Of a DNA stretch of 64,000 nucleotides, positions 61,536 to 64,000 are shown piece by piece. The stretch spans positions 99,741 to 163,740 of the forward strand of contig NZ_CRPU01000004.1 in NCBI RefSeq assembly GCF_001096185.1, in the 5' to 3' direction. How positions within the stretch are numbered: position 1 is the first letter of the stretch; each line of letters opens with the position of its first letter. Origin of the DNA: Streptococcus pneumoniae. GTDB lineage: Bacteria > Bacillota > Bacilli > Lactobacillales > Streptococcaceae. Both the position numbers and the translations under genes were made by a program. Below the pieces are notes generated by a model. It was not told where the DNA came from. It made no database searches and saw nothing but the letters and a program-made list of their open reading frames with translations.

Positions 61536-61897
61536 TTCGTCCTCCCAAAACAGCTTATTCATATTGTTTATTATACCACTAAAACTACAAAAAGACCTTA
61601 ACCATTAAGAAGTTCAACTCGAACAACCACTTTGATACTAATTTCTCCTGAACAATAAAAATTTTATTTTCATAAAATCTTACTATTTTGATTTATAGAA
61701 AGATTTTAGAATTTAACAAGCAGTGATAGTGACTAAACATAGTGCCAGGAATCTTCTAAATTATAGAACGAAAGTATATAATATACTGCCTTTTATTAAA
61801 GACCAATTTATAATAAATGTGTAAAATGATTTATTAATAGTTTAGTTAATCATTTACTCTAATAACACTTCGATTTGTAAAAATCCTATTAACAAAG
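61536..61897. other. spacer before the HEPN/389 unit
   Basis: Contains the HEPN promoter (extended -10 at 61570-61578), the right copy of the palindromic direct repeat, a second palindrome AGTATATAATATACT (61773-61787), and a terminator-like stem GTAAAATGATT / AATCATTTAC (61821-61857) after the upstream unit. No other gene seen. Confidence 0.6.
61753..61783. repeat. palindromic direct repeat, right copy
   Basis: TTCTAAATTATAGAACGAAAGTATATAATA; same as the left copy except three bases. The two copies bracket the HEPN/389 unit exactly. Confidence 0.8.
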
Positions 61898-63181
61898 TTA
61901 CCAGTAGTACCTTTTCTCACTCAGATATTGTTCTTTTTGTTCTCTAGAATTTTCATGATTTCTAATTCCCAGTAATTCGTCTGTTGAAGAAACTATGGGG
62001 TCAATCCAGTCAGCTTTGGATCTAATCCAATCAACTTCCTCTTTACTAAGTTTCCCTGCTATCTCCAATTTATCAGCCATCAATCTTAAATCATTTGCTG
62101 TTTGAAAATCTTCTAGTATATTCAGAAGAGACATTGTTCGCTTCTTCTCTTCTTCGATTCTATTTTGTAATTTTCTTTTTCGCTCTTGTTCCTCTTCGTA
62201 TAGTCTTGCTTTCTCTTCACGTTCAAGGCGTAAATTCTTAACTTTATAATACTCTTGGTAAATTAAAATAATTATTTCTGGTATTGATTGTTCAAGTGTG
62301 AATTCTTTAGTATCTTTAATGTATTTACTATCTATTAACTTAAATCTAAATTTTCCGTTTGGTATATAGTCATACTTCTTTATTTTTGGCTTAAAAGCAT
62401 ATCCATTAAACTTAACGCTATCATTGTACTCTGCTAGTTCTTTAGCTTCTTCTTTTGTTAATTCATGAGTTACTTTGTCTGTTGATTCTATAACTTCAAA
62501 ACGAACAATATCCTTTTCAATTTGAATATCCCAATTTGAAGTTACATTGTCACCGATTTTTTCAATAACAGTAACTAGTGTATCTAAAAAGCGATATAAA
62601 CGTGGAAGAGAATTTAGTGAAATACTTTTTACAAATTTAGGTTCTTTTAAATCATTATATCTGTGCCTAGAATCAAAGTAAGGATAAGAAGCTGCTTTTT
62701 CCCTCTTATTCCACTCTGTAATTTTATCTCTTAGATTAGCTACAGATTTATGTAATCTCTTATTTGGAGCCTGGTTTAGGTTTAAAACTGCTTCAATAAT
62801 ACGTTCTATTTTATCGTCCTCTATAAATGATAATGAACTTCTTATACTAGTTGTATCAAGTTTAACAGTATCTCCGTTTTTATCTTCCATACTATCTTCT
62901 TTATGTTTACTAGGTTTTATTCTATTGTTCTTTAGACTTTTTCTATCAATATGAACCTCATTTACGTCATTTTGTGGTAATGGAATAATAAGTTCACTTA
63001 AATCTTGTCCAGTATTCTTACGATACCAATAACTACCATTTGGAATTGGGATTTCAAATTCTTTGCATTTCTTGAGTAAGTCTGAATAGCTTAAATCATA
63101 TTTCAATGAAACTTGTTTTGCACTTATCTCCCAGATTTCTTCATAGAGTTCTTCTCTAGAAAAGGTCTTTATCATCTTCAT
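61898..63181 (-). CDS. putative DNA-binding protein with N-terminal HTH
   Basis: 427 residues. N-terminal TFSREELYEEIWEISAKQVSLKYDLS... and FEIPIPNGSYWYRKNTGQ are a widespread N-terminal module (S-R-E-x-L-Y-x-x-V-W ... G-Y-W) of uncharacterised bacterial proteins, HTH-like. Residues about 330-365 are a charged coiled coil (EREEKARLYEEEQERKRKL). No enzyme motif seen. ATG at 63181 has AAAGGTG upstream; a GTG nine bases earlier is also possible. Follows the 114-residue gene on the same strand. Confidence 0.6.
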   Translation of the reverse strand: MKMIKTFSREELYEEIWEISAKQVSLKYDLSYSDLLKKCKEFEIPIPNGSYWYRKNTGQDLSELIIPLPQNDVNEVHIDRKSLKNNRIKPSKHKEDSMEDKNGDTVKLDTTSIRSSLSFIEDDKIERIIEAVLNLNQAPNKRLHKSVANLRDKITEWNKREKAASYPYFDSRHRYNDLKEPKFVKSISLNSLPRLYRFLDTLVTVIEKIGDNVTSNWDIQIEKDIVRFEVIESTDKVTHELTKEEAKELAEYNDSVKFNGYAFKPKIKKYDYIPNGKFRFKLIDSKYIKDTKEFTLEQSIPEIIILIYQEYYKVKNLRLEREEKARLYEEEQERKRKLQNRIEEEKKRTMSLLNILEDFQTANDLRLMADKLEIAGKLSKEEVDWIRSKADWIDPIVSSTDELLGIRNHENSREQKEQYLSEKRYYW

Positions 63182-63256
63182 TTGAAACACCTTTACCCTT
63201 ATATTTTACATCACCGTTTTTATATTTACCAAGCGAAAACGCAAATTCAAAAACTT

Positions 63257-63601
63257 CTAATTCTTCACTTCTGTATTTTCGCTTAATATAAAAAGTAAAT
63301 CTTGTTTTAAACCGTTAAATTCCTCTATTATTTTATCTAAACTAGTTTCAATATTTTCAACACGGATCTCTGATAGCTTACCATGATTGTATGAAATCAT
63401 TCTTTCAGCGATAATATGATATGACCAACTCTCAGTGAAACGTCTGTCTCTTTCTTCGTTATGAATAGCAAAACCAATTGGAAGAAGATTATTTCTAAGA
63501 CCTATCGCAACTGCTTGTGAACTTATACCTAAATAATCACCAGCAATTTTTAATGTGATTTTATTTAATTTTCTAATATCTTCGTCGGTATATGTCGGCA
63601 T
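63257..63601 (-). CDS. phage-type small DNA-binding protein
   Basis: 114 residues: TYTDEDIRKLNKITLKIAGDYLGISSQAVAIGLRNNLLPIGFAIHN (split) resembles small excisionase/HTH proteins of streptococcal phages and islands, where ITLKIAGDYLGIS is the helix-turn-helix. SD AAGGAG seven bases before ATG. The last codons may be altered: the -1 frame continues protein-like to 63156 and overlaps the next gene by a few codons. Autoregulator of this two-gene unit is likely. Confidence 0.65.
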   Translation of the reverse strand: MPTYTDEDIRKLNKITLKIAGDYLGISSQAVAIGLRNNLLPIGFAIHNEERDRRFTESWSYHIIAERMISYNHGKLSEIRVENIETSLDKIIEEFNGLKQDLLFILSENTEVKN

Positions 63602-63621
63602 GTTAGTACTCCTTTGTTATA

Positions 63622-63635
63622 ATTGCAAATGCAAT
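63622..63635. promoter_or_regulatory. palindrome before the HTH unit
   Basis: ATTGCAAATGCAAT: perfect arms ATTGCA / TGCAAT. It lies just upstream of the SD, in the promoter region between the HTH unit and the divergent AbiH gene; a possible operator. Confidence 0.5.
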
Positions 63636-63755
63636 ATTATCTAATTTAAAATATCTTGATGGGCTACTTCTAGTTGTTTTCGCTACCAATCAAATTAATA
63701 AGTTCCACATCTTAAAATATGTAATATAGGTCTACTACTATTTATCTCAATAAGT

Positions 63756-63777
63756 TGGTATAATATATTTCAGGAGG
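63756..63777 (+). promoter_or_regulatory. AbiH promoter and SD
   Basis: Extended -10 TGGTATAAT (63756-63764) and a consensus SD AGGAGG (63772-63777) eight bases before the TTG. The transcript start would lie at the SD, giving a very short leader. Confidence 0.6.
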
Positions 63778-63785
63778 TAGAAAAC

Positions 63786-64000
63786 TTGAATACACTTTTT
63801 ATTATTGGAAATGGGTTTGATATGGCACATCAATTAAACACAGGATACAATGATTTTAGAAAGTTCATAATAGACACTTGTAAAGAATTTGGTAGTAAAT
63901 TTGACTTTAATAATGCTATTAATAGAATTGAACTTGAAGATTTTAAAAATTTAACTATCCCTGAAGTCGATGAAGACAGCAAAAAATCATTTAAAGATGG
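63786..64000 (+). CDS. abiH: AbiH-family abortive-infection protein, 5' part
   Basis: 72 codons, cut by the window end. Starts at TTG: NTLFIIGNGFDMAHQLNTGY, then NDFRKFI. I-I-G-N-G-F-D-x-A-H is the hallmark of the AbiH family, described from a lactococcal plasmid as giving phage resistance by abortive infection. It is divergent from the HTH genes. Domain completeness and downstream partners are beyond the window. Confidence 0.85.
   Translation, partial: MNTLFIIGNGFDMAHQLNTGYNDFRKFIIDTCKEFGSKFDFNNAINRIELEDFKNLTIPEVDEDSKKSFKD

Overview
The window is a low-GC Gram-positive chromosome segment whose gene order (eno, glgBCDA, pulA, ligA, hup, rpmA-prp-rplU, relQ-nadK-rluD-pta, prs, rex, radC, pcrA, murA2, obg, cpoA, rpoD, dnaG, tryptophan ABC transporter, ppc, ftsW) and near-identical proteins point to Streptococcus pneumoniae or a close Mitis-group relative. 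BOX elements, RUP-like elements and an IS1381 relic agree with that. The first 58.7 kb is mostly core genome. The last 5 kb, just beyond ftsW, is accessory DNA at the position where pneumococci carry a variable island.

Layout. 1-1.1 kb: 5' part of a YkvI-like membrane protein and a truncated tyrosine integrase beside the 3' end of eno. 1.2-4.9 kb: enolase, a YueI-type protein, glycerate kinase and a SerB-like phosphatase. 4.9-13.2 kb: glycogen metabolism, with glgB-glgC-glgD-glgA overlapping in one operon behind a CcpA-type cre site, and a cytoplasmic pullulanase. 13.3-19.4 kb: ligA, an MFS exporter, an Rgg regulator and an ABC-F protein. 19.8-26.5 kb: HU, DegV, YitT, RibF, the L27/Prp/L21 cluster behind a probable L21 leader, YoaK and YbaB. 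26.8-35.1 kb: pta, a pseudouridine synthase, NAD kinase and RelQ on the minus strand; CYTH, prs, a cysteine desulfurase, two small proteins, Rex and a glutamine amidotransferase on the plus strand. 35.1-42.6 kb: radC, pcrA, map, a YtoI-like regulator, a GNAT acetyltransferase and murA2. 42.6-43.7 kb: a gene-poor stretch with a BOX, a RUP and unexplained sequence. 43.7-51.4 kb: the cpoA-glycosyltransferase-PspC-DUF4044-obg operon plus a 52-residue protein, then a SufT-like protein, rpoD and dnaG. 51.4-54.7 kb: tryptophan-type ABC transporter under a T-box, with a BOX inserted in its leader. 54.7-58.7 kb: ppc and ftsW.

The part most likely to hold an undescribed system is 58.8-64 kb. It has an IS1381 relic; a two-gene unit made of a HEPN-like protein (RHMISH, an Rx4H motif) and a 389-residue protein with features reminiscent of a PIN nuclease; near-identical palindromic direct repeats flanking that unit; a two-gene unit of likely DNA-binding proteins; and, divergently, the start of an AbiH-family abortive-infection gene. 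I read this as a small phage-defence island; the HEPN/PIN pair is the main candidate for a new system. The HEPN gene has its natural start and ribosome-binding site separated from the main frame by a one-base shift in a run of A.

Regulatory points from the sequence: four genes (yueI, ligA, ribF, cpoA) have an extended -10 box ending 6-7 nt before the start codon, so they should be leaderless; radC has its Shine-Dalgarno buried in the terminator hairpin of pcrA; rex has a Rex-type operator over its own promoter; eno and rpmA share a related two-hairpin 3' UTR followed by a terminator. All calls are from reading the sequence and family knowledge; no database search was run.
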